Shown here: piece by piece, positions 1 through 12,296 of the stretch
Layout: every line of letters starts with the position of its first letter
How positions within the stretch are numbered: the first letter of the stretch is position 1
Assembly (NCBI RefSeq): GCF_000516985.1
Contig: NW_006917099.1
Coordinates: forward strand, 2,186,685 to 2,250,684
DNA length: 64,000 bases
From: Pestalotiopsis fici W106-1
Lineage: Eukaryota > Ascomycota > Sordariomycetes > Amphisphaeriales > Sporocadaceae
Reading direction: 5' to 3'
Position numbers and translations under genes: made by a program
Notes under the pieces: model-generated
Told to the model about the DNA's origin: nothing
Seen by the model: the letters and a program-made list of their open reading frames with translations, nothing else
Database searches by the model: none

Positions 1-3000
1 GAACGAGTTCCATATTTCTCCAGGTGTCTAGAGGTGGCCGAGCGGAATGGTACGAGTGAAAGAATAATATCAAGAGTTGTCGTGTCATTGTATAGTCTTT
101 CTTGCCGTAGTAAGCGCCGAATCTATAGACATGACCTGCCCAGAAATCGGCGATATGGCGTCGAGAATGAATACTAAACATGTGGTGCCAAATCATGACA
201 ACGGCTTGAGCCTCCCGTCGGCACGGCGCTGACCTAGATTACCTGGTTCTACTGTACAGTTGAAGATTTGGACATTTCGAGGCAACCCCCACTGTCCTGT
301 CCACTTGCTTACCCGACCTTGAACCCAGCCCCCATATCTTTGCTTGTCTGGGGGTCCCATCTCCATGCCCGCCGGAGGGGTGGGAGCACAGACGCAACCC
401 AGAGATGCAGTTTGGGCGGTCCGGGTCAACCCAGTTCGGCTCGGTTGTGCCGCCCGCCGGAGCAGAGGGCGACCTAGCCTACACCTTGGGCCTGAGATTC
501 TTTCAACGCAAGGACTTGACTGGGTCGAAATGCACGCAAGGACGTTGTCTTCCCAAGCTGCTTGTATACCATGGTGATACACAGTAGAATACACGACATT
601 GCTCATTCTCCTTGACCTAAATGTCTACGTCAGTGGTAGTTGAGCCATCTCCGGGCGCACGAATCATGGAATTCCTTTCACGTCTCGGCTGTATTCAAGC
701 CAGAGTCAGACCGCCAGTCCGCAGGGAGGGCACAGAGAGAGAGAGAGGTGGTTGGCACTTTTACCTAGTGCCCATGTGAAGTGAATGGCTTAAAGTTGAC
801 TTTGTTCCTCTTGACTTGCAAACTTGTAAGCGCCCAGCGCCCGCTTGTGCCGTGGCGGCAACTAAAAATGTACCCATTGCTACTACGTTTGGACAAGGAT
901 TGTGCGGCGGCCTGCCTCCCGCGCCCATTTGATGGAATGCTTGTATAATCCAAATTTGGATATTTACTCCTTGTCTTTGAGCGTCCATCTAACCATTTGC
1001 AAGCTCGACTGCTTACAACAAAACCCAGCCAACATTGTTTGCTGGCGTCATGACCTGGTACTGGGGATCTAATGAGACTAAAAAGGTTGGAGGTGAGTGT
1101 TGCCCGTAGCTGCATCAGGGGTGGTGTATTAGCCGCGTGATGGATTTACTATTCGCGTCGGCAAAACACGCCTCTGATTTACTTGGTTTCGAATCTCGTC
1201 ATGGTATCTGTAGGCGTCGACACACGTCTAGTGTGAATTGTTTTTTTCCCAGACAATCGGACTTTTACTCAAGTCCAAGGTATCTACAAGTGGTGAGACG
1301 CGCATGGCGGTCAATAACCAACTGAACCCCAGAGCGGGCGCTTCAAAAGAACTGGCGCTGTAGCTCGTACATGAGGTATTGCATAGCTTACAGTGCCCAG
1401 GTTCAGACGAAATTGCCCGTACCTTGCACCAACACCATGTGTCAACTTGTCCCATATCAACGAGTTATCGGCATGTAGCTACGGGCGAGATGGGATATGC
1501 TTGTCTTGACTTGCCATGATTAGCATCCATGTGCAGACGGAAAGATGCAAGACAAAAGGAAGCAATTGAGATCAAGCACCACCGAGACTAGGTAACCACA
1601 TTGGGTACAATGACTTGATTGCACATCGACATTGCCTACATGTATACAAGAAAACCCATGGTGCATGTCACCCTAGAACCATTTCAAAGAGTATTCCCGA
1701 ACGAGGTATCCATTTCGACATGAGCTCAAAGATCTGGCCAAGGGCAGTGGTTGCAAAGTGGCGAGTGGCAGACACACAAACATGACAAACGCATGCAGGG
1801 CCGAATTAGAGTTGCATCAAGACACAATTGATAGGTGAGGAGTCTTGAATCTGGCATGCCATTGGACTATAACACTTGGGCCGATATGGGTTGAGAAAGC
1901 AATACAAGATACTGCAAGGCGGGGTTCGAACATTCTTGGTGCCTCGGATTGATATCCCGTGGCTGGGGTGCTAAAGATGCCCACGGCCGGCAGCAAGTCA
2001 AGGCGCTTACAATGATGAACGCTACTTGTTATATCTTGGGAATCACGGCCAACAAGAACTAAACATGGCAAGCTTCCATCTTTTGAGTTCGTGGTCCGAC
2101 GGCTGTTGGATAAAACTCTAGGGCTGCTGGTATGGGCCAAGATGGTGTTGTGGCGGTTTGTCATGGCAGGTTGTACTGCCAAGTGTGAAAAACCGACATG
2201 TATTCGCTCAACATGCCATGAGATGTGTGTGTGTGTGTCTGTGTGATGAAATGTCGGAGCCCAATGTGGGCGATTTTATTACTGATTGAGAAAGGCTGGC
2301 GAATTGGCTCACAGGCAAATGACCTGGTGGTGTGGAGAGCGCACATCAGCTACCTAGCACTTTGTAGTATGTAGCCAGACATCAAGTATCACAAGTATTT
2401 GGCCTCCGAGCTCTCACCTGACTCTTTCGAGAAAGCCGGTTGGAAGGAGTTTCCATGTCTGTGACGCTGATCCAATCGAGGCCCAAATCGACCTTTTGCG
2501 GGCAAGTTTTGAGCTCTCAGTCTTGGCTCTCGAGGCTTGGCCTGACACACGGAGCTCATTCTTTGTCCCTGTCCCTTCCCTGGGGGGTTCGCCTCCTTAT
2601 TGTTCTGGAAACACTTGCGGCATGGACTTGAGTCGGGGTTTTTGACTTTTGTTCCAAAAAAGAGTGTGGGACCCTCTTGTAAAACATTGAAGCTAGAAGA
2701 AGCCCTTGCCGGTTACTTGTATTTAGACTTTCAGGGTCTTTTTAATAGGCTTTTTTCTCAGTAATGGGCATGTTAATGGACAAGTGATTGACAGACGAGA
2801 CAAGAATCTCGGGTAGTAGGCCTATTACCAAACCAGGAAAAAAAAAAAAAGGCTAGAGATGAGGGGTTTCTGGCTATAAACAATTGTTCCTGCCGTGATG
2901 GGCAACACTCAGATGTCACACTTGATATTCAGGGCCAATTGTCCAGACTAAAAATGCACTCTACAAGTTGGAGGTTACCCTGCCTTGTAACCTCTACCAG

Positions 3001-4400
3001 CGTGTGATCCGCCGTGGGGGAGCTAATCAAGGCCCTGAAATACTTTGCACGCTTGGCTCTATTACAAACCTGGTTCCCGTAGTCCCCCGACCAAGTGGCG
3101 GGGGCCTGTTCAAGAAGACTGTTCACTCGAGAATCCGCTTCGAGGTTGTTGAAAATGTTATAGACATGTCGAAATGGTGGAATAAGTAATTGCTGTGCTC
3201 ACGTGAAGATGATGAATGGATCTCTCAACAGCCCGTGCTCAAAAAGCTAAATGCAAGCTATAATTTATCAATGAACAAGGGCAGCTTCAATTACTTGGGT
3301 CTTGCATGGTGAAATAAATAGGTGGATAAATTACCCGGCCGAGTACCTACAGTACGGTGAGGCTCAATTATTACCAGCAACTAATACGATGGAATCATCT
3401 TCCCAAAATGTCTCTTCATCCCAGATTCTCAATCAAACAAATGCATGCAAAGATTCTTTCGCACATGGTGAAAAATGAGTTTTCATCGGGCATGGCGGCT
3501 CGAAATTTGAATAGACCAACAAAAGTATCCAAGCCAACAGACGTCATAAATACCGTCTACCCAGGTAGCTATACAGACTTTTTTTTTTTCTTCCTCCAGT
3601 GGATTAGTGGTGCACAGGGTGGCCAAGGAGCCTGCATTTTTGCCTCCATCTGATGATGAATTCTCGTGCACGCCGATTGACAGCTCTAGCTACAGGCCGA
3701 CTGCCTACAACGTAGGTACTTGTATTTTCATGGCCACGCACGACATCTCTTGCCATTGTTGGAACTTGACAACTAGGACACGACAGTCTTTAATCCGAGG
3801 TAATCGTCATAACATCAAGGGCCCGTGCAATGAATTGATCAATATTGTGGTCATTTACAAGTCTATTCCTAGTAATTTCTTGTAGTGGGATTGCGTATGT
3901 TGATCGGGGGTAATTTCACAATGCCCAGCTAGTGTAGTTCCTTTAGTAGCCGATGCCGCCCGCGAGTGGTACCTATCAAACAAAGCGGACAGCGCCATAT
4001 GCTAAAGGATTGCTCCTGAAAAGTGCTGGCAGCTTTATGAAGGGGGCGACATTCTACATTAGTTATACAGCAATCAAGAGAACAGGGGGCTTCAATCGCC
4101 AAAAAGGAACGGCCCCGCCAGAGCCAGCCAGTAAACGCTGACAGAACGCCTCGGACCCGCCAGAAGGGCAAGACACGCCACGCCTCCTTTGGGGACCCTA
4201 GTCGCTGGTAGTCAGGCCTTACCAGCCGACGACATTAAGGTTCTTCTGGGCTGTCGGGCCTCTCGCGTGCACGCACTGAGCAAACTGCTTAACTGCTCAA
4301 CTGCCTACGCTGCAGCCGCTGCCTGCCTGCTGCCCATGCTCTCACGCCCACGCCGCACGCACTACTAAATGTACCTACCACGGTTTTTCCCAGCGCGCAA
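1..4400. other. gene-poor flank, no gene recognised
   Basis: I see no convincing gene here. The open frames are short, overlap on both strands and show no known domain or plausible GT-AG exon chain. There are simple repeats, an AG run at 734-748 and a TG run at 2224-2245, plus short A and T tracts (for example 2839-2851 and 3580-3589). A box-A-like stretch at 35-45 has no matching box B downstream and is not called as a tRNA. A non-coding RNA or a lineage-specific short gene cannot be excluded from sequence alone. Confidence 0.6.
2224..2245. repeat. TG dinucleotide microsatellite
   Basis: A 22-nt TG run is interrupted by a single C. It lies in the gene-poor left flank and is likely to vary in length between strains. 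Confidence 0.85.
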
Positions 4401-5482
4401 CGTACTCAAACTAAACTGCCTGGCCCGAATTTCTGATTTCCAACAGCCTGGTCCTCTCAATCCCAGTCTCATCAATCTTCCACCTCTCCAAATCCCACGA
4501 CGATAACCCGCATCTCTCACTCCCCCCCCTTCCTAACCCCCATCTTCAATCGTCAAAAAAGCCTCTCCTTCTTCTTTTTTCCTCCCATTCCTGCATCCAG
4601 TCCCAGGCTTTTGGATGGAGCAGTGTCTTTTTGACTGACAACCTGCGTGGAGTTGGAGATTTCTCGGGTTTCTTGTCTCTTCCCGGGTCTCTCGAGTACA
4701 CTGTTTCCACCCGCAAAAAAGGACTTACTTCAGAAGCGGCGGTCTGAGGTATTTGGTTTAAACGGTCGACCAGCATTTCAACGACGACGACTTTGCGAAC
4801 CGATGCGAATCTCTGGATTACTCTCATCAAAAAGAGTCATTCCACTACCAACTCGAAACGAGTCGCAAACATTCAGCCTCTGCTGCTTACGCATCCACAT
4901 TTGCCATCAGCGATCAAATATTGTTTTGGGCTCTCGAATCTCGTTGTCCCCCCTTCGCATCACGACGCATTAGACATTCATCGTAACCGACTTGATTCCA
5001 AAAAAAACAAAACAAACATTTTCACCAAATCATCGCTCCAATCCATCTCATACTCGAAAAGATCCAAAAGTTGCGACCTTTTTTTTTTCCCACGGTGTTT
5101 TTTTCCTTCGAGGCCCAATCCACCAAGGGTCATTTTCTCACCATCGCCCGCCTGCATTAACGACTCCGCATTGATCCTCAAACGCGTTCATCTCAATCAA
5201 GCAACTCGCAATACACCAGGGGTCCGTGGACCTTTTTTTCTCTTCTTCTTACTTTTCATTATATACTATAACGATCCCAACTCGATCATCCCCATTCATC
5301 TCGGAGCCACATTCACAGCCTTGCGCGTTGTGGGTTGGTTGTGCGTCTCGAGTCATCTACCGGGGCAATCCCTCAGCCATCGACATTTTGTCTCAGCTGA
5401 TCCGGCTCCGGTCTTTTCTTTGCTGCATCGTCAGCCTACATACACCCTTTACCTTGCAACACATTCAAATCCATCCGACAAG
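4401..5482 (+). promoter_or_regulatory. samB promoter and long 5' leader
   Basis: The stretch around 4430-4600 is strongly pyrimidine-rich, with C runs and CT tracts, as is common just upstream of transcription starts in filamentous fungi. About 0.9 kb then separates it from the samB ATG. Within the leader an AUG at 4803 opens a 56-codon upstream frame ending at 4973. The samB frame itself is free of stops from 4793 but contains no ATG before 5483, so the leader does not extend the protein from an AUG. Leader length and use of the upstream frame are inferred. Confidence 0.5.
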
Positions 5483-7387
5483 ATGAGGGAGGTCAATTTC
5501 AGTATCCCGAATGTCAACAAGGCATCGGTGGGCATCACCACTGCTCTCTACGACCGTCGAGCCCTCGACTGCACATCGACCTTGCCGCTCATCAACTCGC
5601 TAAACCACCTTGCGTATTTGACCACATCTTCTGCTCGAATCCGAGACATTCTCACCGTCGATGGAGGCATCGAGCGCCTCGTCTGCATCCTCAAGCAGGG
5701 CAGAAGCAAGGATATGATGGACATGTGGAAGTGGAATCTCGCCTTTCAGTGCGTCGTCAACATAGGTGTTCGTGGTACCGAGGGAGTTCGCACACGCGTG
5801 GTCGAGGCCGACATGGTTCCTGTCATTGCCACCATTCTCGACAACTACATCAAGGTGGTTGAAAAGTGTCGAGAAAAGGCCGAGGAGGCAAAGCAAAAGC
5901 ACATTTCCGAGCACCACCATCGCCATCGCAGCCATTCTCATCGTGATAGCTCAAAGTCGACCTCGTTTACCAATCGCACCAGCCGCGGCGATCTCGAGCA
6001 ACGTCCTTTCCGTCGTCAAGCTCCGCCCCCTTCGATTGATGTATCAGCTGCCAGCTTTGCCGGTCCCTCGACTGCAACCACCGCTGAGCACGGTAACCTC
6101 GAGGCCACTCCGACAGGTCCCTCGTTTCCAGTCACTTCGCCGCCTGACCGAACCACCTTTACCGGCCACAGACACCATCACCACCATCACCACCATGGAC
6201 ACCGCCACGAGTCTCGCCAGACTGTCGCTTCTCCTGCGCGTAATGTCGTCCAGCCCTTGGCCAGTGCTGGCCCCAGTGGTGATGCTGATGGTTTCATTCG
6301 CCCTGTTCGCGATGTCGATCGACTGCCCTCCATGATTCCCGTCTTTCCTCATCCTGGCTTGAACACATCGCAGCCAGCCTCGCCGACGACCCCGCTGCCG
6401 CCCCCTCAGGCTCGATCCCCGACTGTGCGACCGGCTTCGGTTCTCGGCCCCAATGCTCGTACTCGTAGACGCCCCTCCATCAGACATCAAAACTCCACGG
6501 CCGATGCCAATGTCGATTCAGATGATTTGAACGCCGAGAGTGTCCAGTCGGACGAGTCACAGGATGTAGACATGTCTGGCAACAATGAGATGCAGCCTGC
6601 TGTTGGATTCCAGGACATTGCCATGGACGAGGGTGACAGCACTCTGGTCGGTACTGGTCTGGAGCTGACTACACCCACCGTCTCCGAGGTTCCCGAGGCT
6701 GGAACGTTCAACATTACCCACCGCGCACCTGTTGATGGTAGCATCCAGACCGGTACCACTACACCCGTTCCCACCATTGGCCTCTCTCCGAATCGACCAG
6801 TGGTTCCCACTGCTCCGCCCACACTTGCTACCCACTCCGGAGGTGTGCCTCGTTATTTGTTGGATCGATCTCTGCCCAATTCCAACCCGCAGATGCTGGC
6901 CGCCATGCCTAGAGAGGAGGATGTTCTCATGTCGCTACAGCTTCTCGCCTACGTTTCCAAGTACTGCAACTTGCGCTCATATTTCCAAAACAGCCACCTT
7001 GTTCCCAAGCTCAAGATTGGCAGCGAGCTGCAACTGCTCGATGGCGACAATGTCAAGCCCGAGTCCACGAACGAGGAGGAAGATGAGGAGGAGTACCTTC
7101 TTCCCAACGACTTCAACATCTTTCCCTTGGTTGAAAAGTTTACAGTCCGATACCACAGCACGGACATGCAGTATTGGGCTGGGGTTGTTATGCGAAACCT
7201 CTGCCGTAAGGACGATACCCGAGGTGGCATTCGCCAGTGTGCCTACTACCAGTGCGGCAAGTGGGAGGAGTTTACACGACAATTTGCCAAGTGTCGTCGT
7301 TGCCGTCGGACAAAGTACTGCAGCAAGGAGTGTCAAAAGAGCGCCTGGGCCTTTCATCGCCACTGGTGTGTCCAGGCCTCTCAATGA
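5483..7387 (+). CDS. MYND-type zinc finger protein SamB/Mub1
   Basis: This is an intronless gene for 634 residues. The N-terminus (MREVNFSIPNVNKAS) and the following armadillo-like region, about residues 1-140, match the SamB/Mub1 family as I know it. The middle (about 140-400) is low complexity, with a His-rich run, Pro/Ser-rich stretches and an acidic patch. The last 50 residues form a MYND zinc finger with the Cys/His spacing intact (CAYYQC, CRRC, CSKEC, HRHWC). In Aspergillus samB affects developmental timing and conidiophore form; yeast Mub1 is a partner of the ubiquitin ligase Ubr2. The start is firm because 5483 is the first in-frame ATG after a long open leader. The ubiquitin-ligase-adaptor role is inferred from homology. 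Confidence 0.93.
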   Translation: MREVNFSIPNVNKASVGITTALYDRRALDCTSTLPLINSLNHLAYLTTSSARIRDILTVDGGIERLVCILKQGRSKDMMDMWKWNLAFQCVVNIGVRGTEGVRTRVVEADMVPVIATILDNYIKVVEKCREKAEEAKQKHISEHHHRHRSHSHRDSSKSTSFTNRTSRGDLEQRPFRRQAPPPSIDVSAASFAGPSTATTAEHGNLEATPTGPSFPVTSPPDRTTFTGHRHHHHHHHHGHRHESRQTVASPARNVVQPLASAGPSGDADGFIRPVRDVDRLPSMIPVFPHPGLNTSQPASPTTPLPPPQARSPTVRPASVLGPNARTRRRPSIRHQNSTADANVDSDDLNAESVQSDESQDVDMSGNNEMQPAVGFQDIAMDEGDSTLVGTGLELTTPTVSEVPEAGTFNITHRAPVDGSIQTGTTTPVPTIGLSPNRPVVPTAPPTLATHSGGVPRYLLDRSLPNSNPQMLAAMPREEDVLMSLQLLAYVSKYCNLRSYFQNSHLVPKLKIGSELQLLDGDNVKPESTNEEEDEEEYLLPNDFNIFPLVEKFTVRYHSTDMQYWAGVVMRNLCRKDDTRGGIRQCAYYQCGKWEEFTRQFAKCRRCRRTKYCSKECQKSAWAFHRHWCVQASQ

Positions 7388-10044
7388 CCGTAACGACTCT
7401 CTTCACGATCTTGCCAACTTTTCATCATTCTGCTCCGGCGTTATTCAGCATAATGTCTATTTCCACATTTGATCGATTTATTCATCGATTCCAATTGCAT
7501 GGCGAAGCAAGCATCTCACGAAACACGGCGTCTGCGTTCTGATACCACTGCTATTCCTTCTTGCATCAGGGATTTTCTTTTGTCAACTTTGATTTGGGTT
7601 CTTTTTTTTTTTCACACACACGTTTCGTGGAGGGTGGAAACTTTTGTTTTCCGGGCTGCTTCTGCTCACTCATCTAAATGGGTGATGGTCTTGTTAGCCT
7701 GATGGGCATTGATTTCACACATACGCATCGGAGCAAAGTCCTCAAGAGAGACTGGGGCGACCAAATCCATCGGTGTATTGAGAGTACTCGTACAGTACCA
7801 CGCGCAATCGGGTCTTTATTTCTGGCAGAGGCGATTTCCTTATCTTTCCATGGCCACTGCAACGGCTGGTGGGCCATCTGTCTAGCACAGTTGGGGAGAA
7901 TTAGGGATTCAGCACTTTTTTCCCCTCTTCCCATTGTCGACAGGCCTCTCCTCTCACTACACAATTCTCCGTCTTCAAGAGAGGATATGTCAATCCTACA
8001 ATTGGAGGTCGTCTTTGGCCGATAGACATTGGGCATGAACTGGTAGACAAGGATCAACTGCCAGATACTGGACTGTTTTTTTGCTATGTTTTTGGGACAT
8101 GGGGCAAGACCCATAATAGGAGGAATGGTTGCGATTGACGCTGACCATGACTGGGCAATGTTGTACCCGATCATGTTGATATGGAGTTTGGGGGTTTCTG
8201 GCCCAGGTGAACAAGCATAAGTGGTGGATGATCTCGAGGTCTTGCAAAGCTCGTCAATAGTTGAGTTCGGGCGTACCTATTGCGATCCACGAATGTTTTG
8301 TATCTCTATTTTGACCATGGAGAAAAGAAAAGCCAATAAGTAAACACTCTCGTCTTTGATGCTGTGATACTGTGTGACTGTTGGACATGTCGAGTGTCGT
8401 CCCAGTGTACAATTGCCAGTGTTGTATCCGCCCATCTTGGTGAACACGCATGTCATGTCGACTGATACATTGGTGTTTCTAATATTAAATATTAACTCAA
8501 GGTTACCGGCGACACACACACGTCAAAATCTAGCTTCCGTGCTGCCAGAAAAAAGTCAAAAGCCACATGCCATACATGACCGTTGGGAAAGTCTAATTAA
8601 GACTCTGAGGTGTAATTGAGTTTACATTGTTCCTCTACCAAGACGCAGATTGAAATTCCAAAAAGTCAATCGAATAATTCTTCCTTTTGTGGCGGGTATA
8701 AAATTCAAGCATGCCATGAAAGTCTACTTTCTTGGTAGTTGAATGGGGATGGTGGGACTGATTATAATCTGTAGACGACCTTGGCAAAAGTCCGGCTCAC
8801 ACCATGACGAAACTATCCCGCAGCATTTCTATTCCCTTTTAATGGGTCAAATCTGCCTTGAACTTTTCAACATTGACACGGTTCTCGTATTTTTATAATT
8901 TCCGCCCACTTGTACGTGCTCAATTGGAATATACTGTGCTATTCAGCAGCCAGCAACACGTAAAAGTTGCCCAAAAACGATGCAACCAAATGTAACGCTG
9001 ACAGCGATCTGACCCACGGCGGTAGGCCTTGTATATTATTACATGTTGCACCCGCCGATCGTCAACGAATGGGAACCGTACAACAGTTGTTCCGGGGGGT
9101 CTCTGGGGGCTACTGGGGGCCGATTGAAAGCCCGGGCTCTCGTCCGGTTCGCTGCGATATCCAAATCCACAGGACCTAACAGAAGGAAAGCTAGAAAAAA
9201 GTTACCGTGATGATGGATCTGATTCGAAGAATGCAAGCACTTGAGAGTAGCGCAGAGACCGTGGATCTGCCCGCCCGTCCACCACCAATGGGGCCATGGC
9301 GACGGCGTCTTGGTAGTGGATGGGTTTAGGCCGTCCAACACATCCGACCCCCCTGAGCGCGGGGTCCTTTGGGGGCAGCCAAAGAAAGTGTTCCAGCGAG
9401 TTCAACTGGCCAAGAAGGGTGCAGTAGGCATTGTTTCAGCTCCCCCTCGACCCCCCAATCCAGTGGAATCAATGCACTGAAACGTGTGATACCTGACCTG
9501 TATCCTCCGTATCACGGGTCGTCAATCCCATCTGTGACTCTTTCTTCATCACATCGGTTCACCTTTTCTCTCTCGATCGATCTACTCACTCCTTTGGGCG
9601 TTGGGTCGGGGGCTTTGTCTTGGTTTCTTGATTCTGTCCTCTCTCTTTTCTCGCCATCTTTTCAAGGTTCTTTGGCTCTTGTCCACCAAACTACTAGGTA
9701 TCTACAAGGTATCATTCCCCAGTGGAGTGGAGAGATTAGGTAGCCCCTCGATCGACGGCAACCGTTCTACTGGTACTGCATCACCTTGATTAACAGACCA
9801 ACAACATACCTGGACATATTTTCACAAGGTCACTACTACAAGTTCCCAACGGCTTGCTATATACCCTGTAGAACGGCCTACGGGAAATTACAGCACAGCA
9901 CAATCAGTCTTGTTCAGACGGGTTATAAGTCTAGTTGAACAAGCATCCATCTCGTCCAGCTTTCTTCCCCTTCCCTCCACGCCGGGTCTACTTTATCGTT
10001 TGTACTCGACTAGGAACAACAGGACAGACACGGAAAGAAACAAG
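7388..10044. other. intergenic region between samB and eIF4E
   Basis: This 2.7 kb stretch shows no recognisable coding exons. It holds the samB 3' region, a T tract at about 7600 and a CT-rich zone at about 9530-9660 that probably belongs to the promoter of the eIF4E gene. Short open frames on both strands show no domain or conserved motif that I recognise. Confidence 0.6.
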
Positions 10045-11005
10045 ATGGCAGCTCCAGGCAGACCGAGATTGGGCATGTTCACCAGTGGACTGTCGTCGCT
10101 TTCCCAGAGCGCCAGCGATCCCAGCTCGCCCAATGTCAGCTCCCCGGCTGAGCAGCGAGCCGGCGCCAAGGCCAACATGTTCCAGACGATGCGCCTGCCG
10201 ACACAGCATGTCTGGGTATGCTACTTTGACAAGTAAGCCCACCTGCCTCTTGTTCCTTGTTGCCTCGAGCTTGTTCACTGATACGTCATTTTCCTTCTCG
10301 CTCCCTCCAGGCAGGCCAAGGACCAGAAAAAGGCCGAAGATGGTGATTACCATGCCACGCTCGAGCAGCTCGACACTGAGATCAAGTCGGTCGCCGACTT
10401 TTGGCGGTACGAGAACAATATCCCAATTGAGCAGATCAAGATGCGCGAGTCCATCTACCTGTTCAAGGAGGGATACAAGCCCATCTGGGAGGACCGCCGC
10501 AACATCCTGGGAGGCTCGTGGACCTTTCGTGTGCCCAAGAGCTCTGGCCGTGAGTTTTGGAAGTGGATTCAACTCATGGCTATTAGTGAAACACTCGAGG
10601 GTGTTCTTGAGAAAGGTAAGCCGAAATATACAACCCAGAACAAAAGCTACATGTCCAAAGGACGAATTGCTCACATGGTCTCTCTGCACAGGAGACCAAA
10701 TCTGCGGAGTCGGACTCTCGGTGCGCTTCAACTCTCACCTCATTTCCATCTGGCACCGAGATGCCTCGAAACAAAAGTCAATCGACGGGCTGTTGGAAGT
10801 CGTCCTGACATCGCTGCCCGAAGAGCTCCGGCCAAAGGGTCCTGACAATTATTTCTACAAGAAGCATTCGGAACACGCCGGCTTCAAGGCACCGCCCGAG
10901 CTTCAGGCCGTGATAGACTCGCAAAAGAGAGCACAAGAGGCGGCTGCTGCCAATGCCAAGGTCCAAGTCCCAGCACCGACTGAGGCGGAAGCAAGCGACG
11001 CTTGA
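10045..11005 (+). CDS. non-canonical eIF4E-family cap-binding protein
   Basis: Three exons (10045-10232, 10311-10615, 10692-11005) encode 268 residues. The first joint rebuilds DKQAKDQ and the second rebuilds EKGDQICG. The eIF4E fold runs from about residue 50 to 230. The cap-stacking Trp equivalent to human W102 is kept (W122 in IWEDRR, followed by E123), as are the methyl-recognition Trp (W185) and the phosphate-contacting Arg (R176). The other cap-stacking Trp (human W56) is replaced by Tyr76 or His77, depending on the alignment. W57 matches human W43 and Y60 replaces W46. This makes it a class II/III-type eIF4E rather than the main initiation factor, possibly a 4EHP-like translational repressor or a specialised factor. 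The 50-residue N-terminus is Ser/Pro-rich. The family call is sure; the subclass and role are inference. Confidence 0.88.
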
Positions 11006-11571
11006 AGGATGCCCTGGTTTGGATAAACGGTGGATAAATTACACAGAAGGAGATTCTCAGGATACAAGCTGAAAGCATGACCAAACACGGAAACCATTCG
11101 ATTCAGATATACAGCATATCCTTGGCGTTTTGGAACGATTCTGCAGAAAACAAAAACAAAGAACATACGGAAATCTAGACAGTCCCGAGCATGGTTCAAG
11201 AGAACAAAATATACCCTATCTAAGATACATCAGTCCGCAGATGACCGACTACTCGCCTGTGCTTTCTTTTATGGTTTCTTGTGGTATTTACTGTGTCAAT
11301 CGCAGCCTGGCCGTCATAACTACTGCCCATGACCATGAGACGTGGTCGAAATTAATGTCTATGATTCCTTACCATGGTCAGCAAGGTATTCGACGATATG
11401 AATTAAACAGACTCGTTCGTTGTGGTGGGTGCCCACGATGCCCTCGACTGAAAATTGCTCGGCAGAGTCTACAACTCTTTGCGCTGCCCATCGTAAAGCA
11501 ATAAATTCATGCAAGTGTGTCGTCGATATCATCCTCCCCAGGTACTTTTCGTTTCTCGTCGGCCCAGTGGT
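11006..11571. other. convergent 3' region
   Basis: This is the shared downstream region of the eIF4E gene (+) and the EF-hand gene (-). It should hold both 3' UTRs and poly(A) sites. I see no further gene. Confidence 0.6.
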
Positions 11572-12296
11572 TCACTTCCACACACCCGCCCGCCGCATCA
11601 CCTCTTCAAACTCTTTGCGATTGACGCCCCTGCCGACGCCGGCGCCGTAATTTGCCTCGAGAACCATGTCGCGGAGCAGATCCTCGGGGACATCTTGCTT
11701 GAGCGTCATGGCGACGCGACGAAGATGGGCGATAGTCAAGGTTTCGGTGCCGACTTCTTGTTGTTGTTGTCCTCCTCCCGAGCCGGTAAACAAGGCAAAC
11801 GCTTCCGCGACTTCGGCGGCGTGGGCCTCGTCTCCGTCGTCGGAGTCATCTCGCTGGTGCAGTTTGAGCGCGCAAATGGCGACAAAGGGTTCCCATTGTG
11901 CGTGGCCTTCCTCGTCTGGGTCGAGGATTTCTAGGAACTCCTTGAGTTCGGCCTTGGTCGGTGGGATATTCAGGGCACTAGATTCCATCATCAGTAATCT
12001 AATAGTGAAACAAGAGGATTTAGAGAAAAAAAAAACATACACCATGGCTCTCCTCACATCATCAATCGGTATCACGCCCTCTTTTTCTCCATCCATGGGT
12101 TCGGAAAACAAGGCAAACGCTTCCCTAATTTCGGCCTCTTCTCGCGCCGTGATGTTGTGTTCCTTGGCCAGCTTGGATTGACGTTCCTTGGGCGCTGCCG
12201 CAGCAGAACTTGATGCGGCTTTGCGCTTTGGTGGCTAATGATTTGTATTTTAGCTTTCGAGTTGAAAAGCTGGTGGTTTGGTCATGTGCTTACCAT
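11572..12296 (-). CDS. divergent EF-hand (calmodulin/centrin-like) protein
   Basis: Three coding exons give 200 residues. Exon 1 is only the ATG (12296-12294) and is followed at once by a GTAAGC donor. Exon 2 is 12234-12041 and exon 3 is 11977-11572. The joints give MPPKRKAAS and RRAMVALNIPP. A basic, Ala/Ser-rich N-terminus of about 25 residues precedes paired EF-hand helices (EIREAFALF near residue 40 and EVAEAFALF near residue 120), the centrin/calmodulin pattern. The calcium loops look degenerate: the loop starting DPDEEG lacks the final Glu, and the C-terminal loop has Gly/Ala where acidic ligands are expected. Weak or no calcium binding is therefore likely. It could be a structural EF-hand subunit of a larger complex. 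I cannot assign an orthologue, so no symbol is given. Confidence 0.82.

Noticed and set aside
35..45. tRNA box-A-like sequence (TGGCCGAGCGG)
   Set aside because: No box B (GGTTCGANTCC) or foldable cloverleaf follows within tRNA distance.
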